Assembly (NCBI RefSeq): GCF_010731775.1
Contig: NZ_AP022590.1
Span: 1-64,000, forward strand
Reading direction: 5' to 3'
DNA length: 64,000 nucleotides
Source of the DNA: Mycobacterium mantenii
GTDB taxonomy: Bacteria > Actinomycetota > Actinomycetes > Mycobacteriales > Mycobacteriaceae
The notes beneath the pieces were generated by a model. It searched no databases. It saw only the letters and a program-made list of their open reading frames with translations, and was not told the DNA's origin. A program made the position numbers and the translations under genes. Of the stretch, positions 28,537 through 41,599 are shown piece after piece (position 1 is the stretch's first letter; every line of letters begins with the position of its first letter).

Positions 28537-29577
28537 CTACAGCTTCGAGATGTCGATGACGAAGCGGTAGCGCACGTCGCTGGCCAGTACGCGCTCGTAG
28601 GCCTCGTTGATGTAGTCGGGCTCGATGAGCTCGATCTCCGGCGTCACCTTGTGCTCGGCGCAGAAGTCCAGCATCTCCTGGGTTTCGGCGATGCCCCCGA
28701 TGTTCGACCCGGACAGGCTGCGGCGCGCCAGGGCCAGCGAGAACGCGCCCACCTCCATGGGGTGCTCGGGAATGCCCAGTTCGACGAGCGTGCCGTCGAC
28801 GTCGAGCAGGCTCAGATAGTCGTTGAGGTTCAGGTTCGCCGAAACGGTGTTCAGGATCAGGTCGAAGCTGTTGCGCAGCTTCTTGAAGGTCTCGCGCTCG
28901 GCGGTGGCGTAGTAGTGCTTGGCGCCCAGGCGCAGCCCGTCTTCCATCTTCTTCAGCGACTGCGACAGCACCGTCACCTCCGCGCCCATCGCCGCGCCGA
29001 GCTTGACGCCCATGTGGCCCAGCCCGCCCAGGCCGATGATCGCCAGGCGAGTGTCCTGGCCGGCCTTCCAGTGCCGCAGCGGCGAGAACAGCGTGATGCC
29101 CGCGCACAGCAGCGGCGCCGCCTTGTCCAGCGGCAGCGAGTCGGGGATGCGCAAGACGAAGTTTTCGTCGACGACGATCGCCTGGCTGTAGCCGCCCTGC
29201 GTCGTCGTGCCGTCCCTGTCGGTGGCGTTGTAGGTGAAGGTCGTGCCCCGGCTGCAGTACTGCTCGAGGCCGGCCTGACAACTGTCGCACTGGCCGCAGG
29301 AGTTCACCATGCAGCCCACCCCGACGTGGTCGCCCACCTTGTGCTTGGTCACCTCGGAGCCCACCGCGGTCACGACGCCGGCGATCTCGTGGCCCACGAC
29401 GAGCGGGTAATTCGGTGTGCCCCATTCGCCTTTGGCGGTGTGGATGTCGGAGTGGCAGATTCCGGCGAACTTGATGTCGATCGCCACGTCGTGCGGACCC
29501 GGGTCACGGCGCTCGATGGTGGTCTTGGTCAGCGGTGCCGTCGGCGAGGTGGCCGCGTACGCCGAAACTGTGCTCAT
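28537..29577 (-). CDS. adhC: NADP-dependent alcohol dehydrogenase, zinc type
   Basis: 346 residues, the exact length of M. tuberculosis AdhC (Rv3045). Catalytic zinc site [15 protein letters not shown] and GHE; structural zinc cluster [15 protein letters not shown]; cofactor loop [10 protein letters not shown]. It reduces aldehydes or oxidises alcohols (cinnamyl alcohol dehydrogenase subfamily). ATG 29577; the frame is open upstream but the family starts here. It lies downstream of fecB in the same direction, 119 bp apart. Confidence 0.92.
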   Translation of the reverse strand: MSTVSAYAATSPTAPLTKTTIERRDPGPHDVAIDIKFAGICHSDIHTAKGEWGTPNYPLVVGHEIAGVVTAVGSEVTKHKVGDHVGVGCMVNSCGQCDSCQAGLEQYCSRGTTFTYNATDRDGTTTQGGYSQAIVVDENFVLRIPDSLPLDKAAPLLCAGITLFSPLRHWKAGQDTRLAIIGLGGLGHMGVKLGAAMGAEVTVLSQSLKKMEDGLRLGAKHYYATAERETFKKLRNSFDLILNTVSANLNLNDYLSLLDVDGTLVELGIPEHPMEVGAFSLALARRSLSGSNIGGIAETQEMLDFCAEHKVTPEIELIEPDYINEAYERVLASDVRYRFVIDISKL

Positions 29578-29696
29578 GAAAATCCCTCTTCGATTCGATA
29601 CGTCGCCAAGAAGTTTAGCTAAGGTAAAGGTTCCGCCGCCAACGGACGGGACGAATATCACCTTATGGCGATGTGTGGGTACCGGCCGGTGGCCGA

Positions 29697-30794
29697 TCAG
29701 TTGATCGGGGCGTTCACCAGGCGCAGGTCGTCGACGATGCCGCGGGCGGCGATCAGGCCCTCGCCGGTCTGCCAGATCTCGTCGTTGACGACGTAGACCC
29801 GGTTGTCGCGGTTGGCGGACAGCTTGCGCCACGGGTTGCTGTCCAGGATCGTGGCGGCCCGGCCGGCGGCGGCCGGGGTGGCGCAGGACACGTACACCAC
29901 GTCGGCGTCGGCACTGGACAGGTCCGGGTTCTTCGCCAGGTCCGCGTCGCTGGCACCGATCTCGATATAGGGCTTGTCGGTGAACCGCTGGGAGGCCGGC
30001 CGGTCCACCCCGGCCGCGCCGAGCACGCTGGCCGGGAAGTTGTTGGCGCCGTACACCCGGATGGTGTCGGCCGTCAGCTGCACGATCGACGCCTGGTAGT
30101 GGGAGGCATCATGCCGCGCGCCGATGTCGATGGCGCGCTGCGAAAAGCCGCCGAGCAACGTGTCCACCGCGGCGCCGCGGCCGGTGGCCGCGCCCACGGC
30201 GCGCAGGTTGTCCTCCCAGGCCGCGCCCGGTGCGGCGGTGAATACCGTCGGGGCGATCGCGGGCAACTGCGGATACAAGGTGGGCGTCAAACCCTGCGAC
30301 CCGAGGATCAGATCCGGGTGGGCCGCCGCGATCGCCTTCACGTCCGGGTGGGACCGGGTGCCGACGCCGGGCACGCCGTGCACCGTGCCGCCCAGATAGG
30401 CGGGCTGACTCGAGGACCCGTCCGGCAACGCCGCGCCGACCACCCGCGACTGCAAACCCAGCGCGCACAACGTGTCGAGCTGGTCGCCGGCGAGCACCAC
30501 GATGCGCTGCGGATCGGCGGGCACCTGCACGACGTCCGGCTCGACGCCGGCCGCGTTGTGGACCTGCCGCTTGGAGGACCCCGCGTCGGCTCCGGCGGCG
30601 TCCCGCGCGCACGAGTCGTCGGGCCGGCGGTCGTTGCCGAGCACCCCGGCGCCGGCGATCTGGGTGGTGGGGGTGATCAGCGCGGGGGTCGGCGTCTGCC
30701 CGGCGGGTTTGTCGGATTCACAGCCGCTGCATGCCAGCACGACCGCCGCCGTCAACGCGGCCGGCAGGGCGGGTCTGATCACGCCGAACAACAC
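29697..30794 (-). CDS. fecB: Iron-siderophore/heme-binding lipoprotein FecB
   Basis: The 365-residue product has a lipoprotein signal with lipobox CSGC near residue 25, then a class III periplasmic-binding domain from about 90 ([40 protein letters not shown]). Homologue of Rv3044. By family it binds ferric siderophore or heme outside the membrane. GTG 30794 start; 57-bp repeats lie directly upstream. Confidence 0.9.
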   Translation of the reverse strand: MLFGVIRPALPAALTAAVVLACSGCESDKPAGQTPTPALITPTTQIAGAGVLGNDRRPDDSCARDAAGADAGSSKRQVHNAAGVEPDVVQVPADPQRIVVLAGDQLDTLCALGLQSRVVGAALPDGSSSQPAYLGGTVHGVPGVGTRSHPDVKAIAAAHPDLILGSQGLTPTLYPQLPAIAPTVFTAAPGAAWEDNLRAVGAATGRGAAVDTLLGGFSQRAIDIGARHDASHYQASIVQLTADTIRVYGANNFPASVLGAAGVDRPASQRFTDKPYIEIGASDADLAKNPDLSSADADVVYVSCATPAAAGRAATILDSNPWRKLSANRDNRVYVVNDEIWQTGEGLIAARGIVDDLRLVNAPIN

Positions 30795-30810
30795 GCGTCA
30801 GACGCTAACA

Positions 30811-30924
30811 TCCGGCCAGCGTGGCGATCGTGAGCGCGGCGGCGCCGGGCGAAGGGGGTCGCCACGATCCGGCCAGCGTGGCGATCGTGAGCGCGGCGGC
30901 GCCAGGCGAAGGGGGTCGCCACGA
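30811..30924. repeat. MIRU-like 57-bp tandem repeat, two copies
   Basis: Units start with gtggcga at 30821 and 30878. Each unit has inverted ends GTGGCGA...TCGCCAC around a GC-rich core (gagcgcggcggcgcc). Layout and length match the 34090-34317 repeats. Located between fecB and ctaD. Confidence 0.75.
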
Positions 30925-31083
30925 TCCGACCCCGGGCGGCGCCGCGCCGACGGACACGCCGCACCGCTGAGCCATTTACGACAGTTTGTAGGACCAGCCC
31001 TGACGTCGTCATGATCGACGGCTAAGATTCGTTCCAATACCGCCTTTTGGGCCAGTATCCGATCTGGATGTTTGGAGAAGCTG

Positions 31084-32827
<1,744 letters not shown>

Positions 32828-32835
32828 TGGCCTGA

Positions 32836-34085
<1,250 letters not shown>

Positions 34086-34323
34086 CCCCGTAGCGATCGC
34101 AAGCGCGGCGAAGCCGGGCGCGGCGGGTCGCTACGCATCCGGCCCCGTAGCGATCGCAAGCGCGGCGAAGCCGGGCGCGGCGGGTCGCTACGCATCCGGC
34201 CCCGTAGCGATCGCAAGCGCGGCGAAGCCGGGCGCGGCGGGTCGCTACGCATCCGGCCCCGTAGCGATCGCAAGCGCGGCGACGCCGGGCGCGGCGGGTC
34301 GCTACGCATCCGACCCCGTAGCG
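34086..34323. repeat. MIRU-like 57-bp tandem repeat, four copies
   Basis: Full units start with gtagcgatcg at 34090, 34147, 34204 and 34261, with a partial fifth at 34318. Each has inverted ends GTAGCGA...TCGCTAC. The last unit differs (gacgcc for gaagcc). It fills the serB2-ABC gap and is likely to vary in copy number. Confidence 0.9.
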
Positions 34324-34366
34324 ACCCGACAGGTATTCGAGCGCCGCGGTACGGCACGATGGTCGG

Positions 34367-35214
34367 GTGCCCGAAGCCGACCACACCAGCGAGGCAGCCG
34401 ATCCCGATCTGCTGCTCGACTTCCGGCAGGTGTCGCTGCGCCGCGGCGGCAACGTTTTGGTCGGGCCGCTGGATTGGGCTGTCGAACTCGACGAACGCTG
34501 GGTGATCGTCGGGCCCAACGGGGCCGGCAAGACCTCGCTGCTGCGGATCGCCGCGGCGGCCGAACATCCCTCGTCCGGCATCGCTTTCGTGCTCGGCGAG
34601 CGGCTGGGCGGGTCGACGTGACCGAGTTGCGGTCCAGGATCGGGCTCAGCTCCTCGGCTTTGGCGCAGCGGATACCCACCGACGAGGTGGTGCGCGATCT
34701 CGTCGTCTCGGCCGGCTACGCGGTGCTGGGCAGGTGGCGGGAGCGCTACGACGACGTCGACTACCGCCGCGCGATCGACATGCTGGAGAGCCTGGGCGCC
34801 GAGCACCTCGCGGACCGCACCTACGGAACGCTGTCGGAAGGCGAGCGCAAGCGGGTGCTGATCGCCCGCGCGCTGATGACCGATCCCGAACTGCTGCTGC
34901 TCGACGAGCCCGCCGCCGGTTTGGACCTGGGCGGCCGCGAGGAATTGGTCGCGCGGCTGGCCGATCTGGCCGCCGACCCCGACGCGCCCGCCCTGGTGCT
35001 GGTCACCCACCACGTGGAGGAGATTCCGCCCGGGTTCAGCCACTGCATGCTGCTCTCGGGGGGCGAGGTGGTCGCCGCGGGATTGCTGACCGACGTCATG
35101 ACGTCGGAGAATCTGTCCACTGCGTTCGGCCAAGCGATCGCCCTCGAGGTCGTCGACGGGCGCTATTTCGCGCGGCGAGTCCGTACCCGCGCAGCCCACC
35201 GGAGGCCGTTATGA
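34367..35214 (+). CDS. ABC transporter ATP-binding protein (Rv3041c type, one frameshift)
   Basis: About 283 residues. Walker A is GPNGAGKT near residue 50, signature LSEGERKR, Walker B LLLLDEPAAGLDLGGRE, and H-loop VTHHVEEI. A frame break near 34609 (one C restores GERLGRVDVTELRSR) separates the two parts. No permease gene is adjacent, so it may serve a distant partner or act as a soluble ATPase. Overlaps the NUDIX start (ATGA). Confidence 0.85.
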
Positions 35215-36041
35215 CGTCACCCGACCAAGCCCCGCTGATCGCGCGGCCGGCCGCCACCGTGATGCTGATCCGCGACGACCCGGGCGGTATCGCGGTCTTC
35301 CTGATGCGCCGGCACGCCAAGATGGAGTTCGCCGCGGGGACCATGGTGTTCCCCGGCGGCGGTGTCGACGACCGCGACCGCAACGCCGATATCGCGTGGG
35401 CCGGCCCGCCACCGCAGTGGTGGGCCCAGCGCTTCGGCATCGAACCCGACCTGGCCGAGGCGCTGGTCTGCGCCGCGGCCCGCGAGACGTTCGAGGAGTC
35501 GGGGGTGCTGTTCGCGGGGCCGGCTGGCCAGGCCGTTTCGGCACCGAACAGTATCGTCGACGACGCCTCGGTCTACGGCGAGGCCCGCCGCGCGCTGGCC
35601 GACGGGACGTTGTCATTCGCTGACTTCCTGCGCCGGGAAAACCTCGAGCTGCGCTCGGATCTGTTGCGGCCGTGGGCCAATTGGGTCACGCCGGAAGCCG
35701 AGCGCACCCGGCGCTACGACACCTATTTCTTCGTGGGTGCCCTGCCGCAGGGGCAGCGCGCCGACGGGGATAACACCGAGTCCGACCGGGCGGGCTGGAC
35801 GACCCCGGAGGCGGCCATCGACGACTTCAAGGCCGGCCGCAGCTTCCTGCTGCCCCCGACGTGGACGCAGCTGGATTCGCTGGCCGGGCGAACCGTCGCC
35901 GAGGTGCTGGCCGTGGAGCGCCAGATCGTGCCGGTGCAGCCGAATCTGGAGATCCAGGGCGACAATTGGGTGTTCGAGTTCTTCGACTCCGACCGGTATC
36001 ACCAGGCAAGGGAAGCGGGCGGCCTGGGGTGGCGGCATTGA
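35211..36041 (+). CDS. NUDIX hydrolase-domain protein (Rv3040c type)
   Basis: 276 residues; ATG 35211 after ggagg. The NUDIX box is split by an insertion: [10 protein letters not shown], then about 40 residues later [12 protein letters not shown]. The C-terminal half continues with a family-specific region. Possibly a CoA or nucleotide diphosphate hydrolase; substrate unknown. Overlaps both neighbours by 4 bp. Confidence 0.85.
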   Translation: MTSPDQAPLIARPAATVMLIRDDPGGIAVFLMRRHAKMEFAAGTMVFPGGGVDDRDRNADIAWAGPPPQWWAQRFGIEPDLAEALVCAAARETFEESGVLFAGPAGQAVSAPNSIVDDASVYGEARRALADGTLSFADFLRRENLELRSDLLRPWANWVTPEAERTRRYDTYFFVGALPQGQRADGDNTESDRAGWTTPEAAIDDFKAGRSFLLPPTWTQLDSLAGRTVAEVLAVERQIVPVQPNLEIQGDNWVFEFFDSDRYHQAREAGGLGWRH

Positions 36042-36802
36042 GCGAGTTCGTCAGCGTGGTGGTCAGCGACGGCTCGCAGGACGCCGGGCTGGCCATGCTC
36101 CTGCTGTCGCGCCCGCCGACGAACGCCATGACCCGCCAGGTGTATCGGGAGGTCATCGCGGCGGCCGGAGAACTGGGGCGCCGCGACGACGCAGCGGTGG
36201 TGATCCTGTTCGGTGGCCACGAGATCTTCTCCGCGGGCGACGACATGCCCGAGCTGCGGACGCTGCGGAGCTCCGAGGCCGAGAGCGTGGCGCGGGTCCG
36301 GCAGGAGGCCATCGACGCCGTGGCGGCGATCCCCAAGCCGACCGTCGCCGCGATCACCGGGTACGCGCTGGGGGCCGGTCTCACGCTGGCCCTGGCCGCC
36401 GACTGGCGGATCAGCGGGGACAACGTGAAGTTCGGGGCGACCGAAATCTTGGCCGGCCTGGTGCCCGGCGGCGACGCGATGGCCCGGCTGACCCGGGTGG
36501 CCGGCGCGAGCAAGGCCAAGGAGTTGGTGTTCAGCGGCCGCTTCGTCGACGCGGACGAAGCCCTGGCGCTGGGCCTGATCGACGAGACGGTGGCCCCCGA
36601 CGACGTGTACGACGCCGCCGCCGCGTGGGCGCGTCGCTTTCTCGACGGGCCGCGCCACGCGCTGGCCGCCGCCAAGGCCGGGATCAACGACGTCTTCGGC
36701 CTGGAGACGCCCGAGCGGCTCGCCGCCGAACGCCGGCGCTACGTCGAGGTGTTCTCCGCTGCTCAGGGCGGCGGCGACCTGGCGGATCCCGACGGCCGTT
36801 AG
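36038..36802 (+). CDS. echA17: Enoyl-CoA hydratase/isomerase family protein EchA17
   Basis: 254 residues; TTG 36038 overlaps the NUDIX stop. Crotonase motifs: [12 protein letters not shown] (oxyanion hole), [20 protein letters not shown], then [14 protein letters not shown]. Fatty-acid beta-oxidation type enzyme; Rv3039c homologue. Co-transcribed with upstream NUDIX and ABC genes. Confidence 0.88.
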   Translation: MSEFVSVVVSDGSQDAGLAMLLLSRPPTNAMTRQVYREVIAAAGELGRRDDAAVVILFGGHEIFSAGDDMPELRTLRSSEAESVARVRQEAIDAVAAIPKPTVAAITGYALGAGLTLALAADWRISGDNVKFGATEILAGLVPGGDAMARLTRVAGASKAKELVFSGRFVDADEALALGLIDETVAPDDVYDAAAAWARRFLDGPRHALAAAKAGINDVFGLETPERLAAERRRYVEVFSAAQGGGDLADPDGR

Positions 36803-36812
36803 GCTGCCCTGC

Positions 36813-37784
36813 ATGACCAGTTCGACCGACGCCGTCCCGACGCCACACGCCACCGCCGAGCAGGTGGAAGCCGCCCGGAACGACAGCAAGCTGGCCCAGG
36901 TCCTCTACCACGACTGGGAAGCCGAGACTTACGACGACAAGTGGTCGATCTCCTATGACCAGCGCTGCATCGACTACGCCCGCGGCCGCTTCGACGCCAT
37001 CGTGCCGGACGAGGTGCTGCACGAGCTGCCCTACGACCGTGCCCTCGAATTAGGCTGTGGTACAGGGTTTTTCCTGCTCAACCTGATCCAGTCCGGGGTC
37101 GCCCGGCGCGGGTCGGTCACCGACCTGTCGCCGGGCATGGTCAAGGTGGCCACCCGCAACGGGCAGTCGCTGGGGCTCGACATCGACGGCCGGGTCGCCG
37201 ACGCCGAGGGCATCCCGTACGAGGACAACACCTTCGACCTGGTCGTCGGGCACGCCGTGCTGCACCACATTCCCGATGTAGAGCTGTCGCTGCGCGAGGT
37301 GATCCGGGTGCTGCGCCCGGGCGGCCGGTTCGTCTTCGCCGGCGAACCGACCAGCGCCGGCGACGTATACGCCCGCGAGTTGTCCACCCTGACCTGGCGC
37401 ATCGCCACCAACGTCACCAAGCTGCCCGGCCTGGGTGGCTGGCGGCGCCCGCAGGCCGAGCTCGACGAATCGTCCCGGGCCGCGGCGCTGGAGGCGATCG
37501 TCGACCTGCACACCTTCACGCCCGGTGACCTGGAGCGGATGGCCGCCAATGCCGGCGCCACCGAAGTGCGGACCGTCAGCGAAGAGTTCACCGCCGCGAT
37601 GTTCGGCTGGCCGGTGCGCACCCTCGAGGCGTCGGTGCCGCCCGGGCGCCTGGGCTGGGGCTGGGCGAAATTCGCCTTCAACGGCTGGAAGACGCTGAGC
37701 TGGGTGGACGCCAACGTGTGGCGCCGCGTCGTCCCGAAGGGCTGGTTCTACAACGTGATGGTGACCGGGGTCAAACCCTCCTGA
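36813..37784 (+). CDS. Class I SAM-dependent methyltransferase (Rv3038c type)
   Basis: 323 residues. SAM motif I is LELGCGTGFF, motif II region DAEGIPYEDNTFDLVVG, and LRPGGRFVF marks post-II. A hydrophobic amphipathic C-terminus follows. Substrate unknown. It is 10 bp after echA17 in the same operon. Confidence 0.85.
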   Translation: MTSSTDAVPTPHATAEQVEAARNDSKLAQVLYHDWEAETYDDKWSISYDQRCIDYARGRFDAIVPDEVLHELPYDRALELGCGTGFFLLNLIQSGVARRGSVTDLSPGMVKVATRNGQSLGLDIDGRVADAEGIPYEDNTFDLVVGHAVLHHIPDVELSLREVIRVLRPGGRFVFAGEPTSAGDVYARELSTLTWRIATNVTKLPGLGGWRRPQAELDESSRAAALEAIVDLHTFTPGDLERMAANAGATEVRTVSEEFTAAMFGWPVRTLEASVPPGRLGWGWAKFAFNGWKTLSWVDANVWRRVVPKGWFYNVMVTGVKPS

Positions 37785-38971
37785 GCGTTGGGCTGCCATT
37801 CAGCACGGAGGACGTCGGCTATCTGCGGTCGCGCGCGGGCGCCGCGGCGCTGGCGGCGGTCGCCGAACTCGAACTGACGGACGCCACCCGGATCGGCGAC
37901 GTCGCCGTCGCGCGCGCCCAATTCGGCGACCGGGCGGCGGTGCTGGTGGAGACGGTCCTGTTGCGTCGCCGCGCCTTGGAGAAACTAGGCGAGCTGGGTG
38001 CGTCGGATTGGCTGTTCACCGACGAGGCGCTGCAGCAGGCGACCGCGGCGCCGGTCGCCCTGCACCGTGCCAGGCGGCTGGCCCGTCGCGGCGTCGTCGT
38101 GCACGACGCGACCTGCTCGATCGGCACCGAGCTCGCCGCGCTCAGCCGCTGCGGCATCGCGGCGGTGGGCAGCGATATCGATCCGGTGCGCCTCGCGATG
38201 GCGCGCCACAACGTGGGGGAGGCGGCCTGGATCTGCCGCGCCGACGCGCTGCGCCCGGTCACCCGCGACGCCGTGCTCGTCGTCGACCCGGCCCGGCGCG
38301 TCGAGGGCCGGCGCCGGTCGCGCATCGAGGATTACCAGCCCGGCCTGGGCGCGTTGCTCGACGCCTACCGCGGCCGGGAATTCGTCGTAAAATGTGCTCC
38401 CGGAATCGATTTCGATGAGGTGCGGCGCCTGGGCTTTGCCGGGGAGATCGAGGTGACGTCGTATCGCGGTTCGGTCCGGGAAGCGTGCCTGTGGTCGGCC
38501 GGACTGGCGCGGCTGGGTGTGGGCCGACGGGCCACCCTCTTGGATCGCGGTGAGCAGCTCACCGACACAGATGCCGACGACTGCCCGGTGCGCCCGGTCG
38601 GGCGGTGGATCGTCGACCCGGACGGGGCCGTGGTCCGGGCCGGGCTGGTGCGCCACTACGGCGCGCGACACGGGCTGTGGCAGCTCGATCCCGACATCGC
38701 CTACCTCTCCGGCGATCGGCTGCCGGCGACCGACCGCGGGTTCGAGGTGCTCGACCAGCTGGTCTTCGACGAACGCCGGCTGCGCCAGGCGCTGGCGGCG
38801 CTGGACTGCGGGTCGCTGGAAGTCCTGGTGCGCGGGGTGCGGGTGGACCCGGACGCGCTGCGCAAACGGATGCGGCTGCGCGGGAGCCGATCGCTGTCGG
38901 TGGTCATCGCTCGCATCGGTGCGCGGAGCGCCAGCCGGGCGATGGCGTTCGTTTGCCGGCCCTCTCGATAG
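37718..38971 (+). CDS. THUMP-like/class I methyltransferase-domain protein (Rv3037c type)
   Basis: The frame from GTG 37718 gives 417 residues, but homology begins at about 37793 (STEDVGYLRSRAGAAALA), so the true start may be a non-standard codon near 37781. SAM-binding motif VHDATCSIGTELAAL and GSDIDPVRLAMARHN are clear; VVDPARR follows. A C-terminal THUMP-like region (SLEVLVRGVRVDPDALRKRM) suggests an RNA methyltransferase-like role. Confidence 0.8.
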   Translation: MAPRRPEGLVLQRDGDRGQTLLSVGLPFSTEDVGYLRSRAGAAALAAVAELELTDATRIGDVAVARAQFGDRAAVLVETVLLRRRALEKLGELGASDWLFTDEALQQATAAPVALHRARRLARRGVVVHDATCSIGTELAALSRCGIAAVGSDIDPVRLAMARHNVGEAAWICRADALRPVTRDAVLVVDPARRVEGRRRSRIEDYQPGLGALLDAYRGREFVVKCAPGIDFDEVRRLGFAGEIEVTSYRGSVREACLWSAGLARLGVGRRATLLDRGEQLTDTDADDCPVRPVGRWIVDPDGAVVRAGLVRHYGARHGLWQLDPDIAYLSGDRLPATDRGFEVLDQLVFDERRLRQALAALDCGSLEVLVRGVRVDPDALRKRMRLRGSRSLSVVIARIGARSASRAMAFVCRPSR

Positions 38972-39041
38972 CGCCGGGTACGCTGGCGGCGTTACTTCCC
39001 CGGGCCACCGGCCCTGGCTAGTTTGCGAGGACAATTCCACG

Positions 39042-39722
39042 ATGCGTTATGCGATAGCCGCTGCGCTGCTCATGGCGGCGGTCTCGGGCGCGCCGGCCGC
39101 GGCCGAGCCGCCGTCATGTGCCAGCCTGGGCGGCAGCATCGAGGCCGGCCAGATGTGCCATCTGCAGGCCACCGGCCCCAACTACACGCTCAACATGACC
39201 TTTCCCGCCGACTACCCGGACGGGCAGGCGCTGACCGACTACATCACCCAGAACCGGGACGGCTTCGTGGCCGTCGCGCAGAGTTCCGGGGGACGCGACC
39301 AGCCCTACCAACTGGAGGCCACCACCGAACAGCACGGCGCCGGGCAGCCGCCGCACAACACCCGCAGCGTCGTGCTCAAGTTCTTTCAGGACGTCGGGGG
39401 AGCGCACCCGTCGATCTGGTACAAGGCGTTCAACTACAACCTCGGGACCAAGCAGCCCATCACCTTCGACAACCTGTTCTCCCCGGGCGCCGCGCCGCTG
39501 GACGCGATCTTCCCGATCGTGCAGCGCGACCTGGAGCGCCAAACCCCTTTGGGCGCCGCGATTTTGCCGTCGACGGGACATGACCCTACGCACTACCAGA
39601 ACTTCGCCATCACCGACGATCAGCTGATCTTCTACTTCGCCCCGGGCGAGATGCTGCCGGCGTTCGGCGGGCCGATGCAGGCCCAGGTGCCGCGCAACGC
39701 CATCCCGCCGCTCGCCATCTAG
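39042..39722 (+). CDS. Secreted DUF3298-type protein (Rv3036c/TB22.2 type)
   Basis: 226 residues; signal peptide MRYAIAAALLMAAVSGAPAA with cleavage near AAAEPP. DUF3298/RsiV-like domain: SVVLKFFQDVGGAHP, YNLGTKQPITFDNLFSPGA and a C-terminal FYFAPGEMLP. Exported protein of unknown role. Confidence 0.88.
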   Translation: MRYAIAAALLMAAVSGAPAAAEPPSCASLGGSIEAGQMCHLQATGPNYTLNMTFPADYPDGQALTDYITQNRDGFVAVAQSSGGRDQPYQLEATTEQHGAGQPPHNTRSVVLKFFQDVGGAHPSIWYKAFNYNLGTKQPITFDNLFSPGAAPLDAIFPIVQRDLERQTPLGAAILPSTGHDPTHYQNFAITDDQLIFYFAPGEMLPAFGGPMQAQVPRNAIPPLAI

Positions 39723-39744
39723 CGGGTCGCCACCCTCTGACGGC

Positions 39745-40134
39745 TCAGACCGGCCCGGCCTGTATCTCCATCGCCGCGGCGATGATGACCAGCACCACCT
39801 GCGCGACGCAACCGATGAGCGGGACGAAGAAGGCCCGGTTCCGCCGCACCAGGAAATACACGGCGACCACGATGTCGACGACCAGGAGGACGGCGCCGCC
39901 CCAGGTGCCCAGGTTCATGGCCCGGTCGACCCAGGCGGGATCGCCGCACTTCTGGGAACCGCACGGGTCGGTGCTCATCACGAGCAGGCCCAGCAGCACG
40001 AAGCTCGCCGTGTAGAGGCCGCCGTGGATGACCAGCAAGACGGACGTCGCCACGACGTCGGCGGTGCTGGCGCGCGGGCTTGCCGCGGTTTTGGTCATCG
40101 CGACGCCGTGCGTCGCGGGGTCGTCAATCGGCAC
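39745..40134 (-). CDS. Four-helix membrane protein, hypothetical
   Basis: 129 residues with hydrophobic segments at about 28-52, 73-93 and 100-122 and a Cys-containing loop (STDPCGSQKCGDPAWVD). Start at GTG 40134 or ATG 40098. No family recognised. Convergent with the Rv3036c-like gene. Confidence 0.6.
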   Translation of the reverse strand: MPIDDPATHGVAMTKTAASPRASTADVVATSVLLVIHGGLYTASFVLLGLLVMSTDPCGSQKCGDPAWVDRAMNLGTWGGAVLLVVDIVVAVYFLVRRNRAFFVPLIGCVAQVVLVIIAAAMEIQAGPV

Positions 40135-40152
40135 CCGAGAAGTATGTCCCGG

Positions 40153-41463
40153 TCAGGCCGGCGCAAAACCGTAGACCTGGCCGTCGCTGGTGGCGGCCAC
40201 CACCCGGCGGTCGGTGCCGACCGACACCCCCACCGGATATCCGGTCGCCGCCGGAAGCGGATAGCTGTTCAGCGTGCGGCCGCTGCCCGGGTCGAAGATC
40301 AGCAGCGACATGCCGGGGGCGCCGTTCGCAGGTGGCCCGCTGACCACCGTGTAGCCGACGCCCGTGCCGGCCAGGCTCGACGTCGAGAGCGGCAGCACGT
40401 CGTCGCGGCGCCACACCTGATCGGCGTGATCACCGGCATCCTTGAACGCCGCCAGCCGGGTGTCGGGCCCGCCACCCGCCACGATCAGCCCCTGCGGGGT
40501 GACCGCGGGCGGCGTCTGCGCCAAGAAGCCCAGCGGCGCCGACCATTTCACCTTCGCGTCGGCGGCGCGCAGTGCCCACAGGCGTTGGTCGCGGCCGTTG
40601 ACGTAGACGGTCGACCCGTCGGCCGACAGCACCGGGCTGGCGATGACACCGGCGCCGACGGCGTCGCTGGTCCATTCGCGGCTCAGCAGCGGCGACTGCC
40701 CGGGGTGGTACTTCAGCCCCACCAGACCCGCGGCGGGAGCGCCGGGCTGCCAGACACCGAGCACCACCATCCCGTTGCCGGTCGACACGGCGGGCGCGGC
40801 CGCGATCGGACAGCCTTGGCGGGCCGGCGCGCAATCGGCCAGCCCACGCGCGGCGTCGATGGGGTCGACGCCGTCGACCAGATCGAGCGGACTCCCGGCC
40901 ACCTGGCCGCGATGGGAGTCGAAGACCAGCACCTGTCCCAGGTGCGTGGCCACGAGCAGCTCGCCCGGCGCGATGAACCGCGGCGTGGTCGGCATGCCGA
41001 TCACCGGCTGGCGCCACCGCGTCCACTGGGTCACCGGAAAGGACACGAACGCTCCCGGCTGGCCGACGTAGAGGTTGTCGAACCCGTCGAGTAGCGGTCC
41101 GGCGAAGCCGCCGCCCTGGGCCAGCCGCACACACCAGCGCTGCCGCCCGTTGTGGTTGTTCTCCCACTCCATCAGCGAGCATCCCGCCGAGGTCTGGGCG
41201 TTGAGGGCCAGATAGCCGCGTGCGCTCAGCGCCGGACCGGCGGCCAGGCTTCCCTTGACCGACCGGGTCCACTGCAGCGAGAGCTTGGTGGCCCCGCCGG
41301 TGGCTGTGTAGCTGCTGTTGGCGGCGTCGGCGTATTGCGCCGGCCAGCCCTGGGCGGCCGAGGCGTCGACCCACGAGTCGGTGTTGCCGCACGCGCCGAG
41401 CACAGCCGCCAGCACTACGGATGACCAACGCCGGAGCCCACTGACGAGTTGTCGGGCAAGCAC
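40153..41463 (-). CDS. PQQ-like beta-propeller lipoprotein (Rv3035 type)
   Basis: 436 residues from GTG 41463. Signal with lipobox LGAC near residue 22, then repeated PQQ-type blades (GPLLDGFDNLYVGQPGAFVS; SPVLSADGSTVYVNGRDQRL; TPQGLIVAGGGPDTRLAAF). Exported, possibly envelope-associated. No catalytic role is implied. Divergent from the acetyltransferase gene. Confidence 0.8.
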   Translation of the reverse strand: MLARQLVSGLRRWSSVVLAAVLGACGNTDSWVDASAAQGWPAQYADAANSSYTATGGATKLSLQWTRSVKGSLAAGPALSARGYLALNAQTSAGCSLMEWENNHNGRQRWCVRLAQGGGFAGPLLDGFDNLYVGQPGAFVSFPVTQWTRWRQPVIGMPTTPRFIAPGELLVATHLGQVLVFDSHRGQVAGSPLDLVDGVDPIDAARGLADCAPARQGCPIAAAPAVSTGNGMVVLGVWQPGAPAAGLVGLKYHPGQSPLLSREWTSDAVGAGVIASPVLSADGSTVYVNGRDQRLWALRAADAKVKWSAPLGFLAQTPPAVTPQGLIVAGGGPDTRLAAFKDAGDHADQVWRRDDVLPLSTSSLAGTGVGYTVVSGPPANGAPGMSLLIFDPGSGRTLNSYPLPAATGYPVGVSVGTDRRVVAATSDGQVYGFAPA

Positions 41464-41599
41464 CTTCGGTTTTCCAAATCCTTCTTGCGAGGCGGGCCGC
41501 TCGCGGGCAGGCCCGGCCGATCGGCGGCAATCGAGTACAGGTGAGGGTAACCCGTGGCGGTTTCCGGGCTCGCGATTGACCGAGTTAGGCTGTCCGGCC

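Noticed and set aside
29612..29635. IdeR (iron) box before adhC
   Set aside because: gtttagctaaggtaaaggt matches the 19-bp IdeR consensus only partly, and adhC is not an expected target.
28537..29832. Longer adhC starting upstream of 29577
   Set aside because: The added residues are low-complexity and the family length (346) fits ATG 29577.
34086..34323. CRISPR array
   Set aside because: Units are contiguous 57-bp tandem repeats without unique spacers and no cas genes are nearby; they fit MIRU/VNTR repeats.
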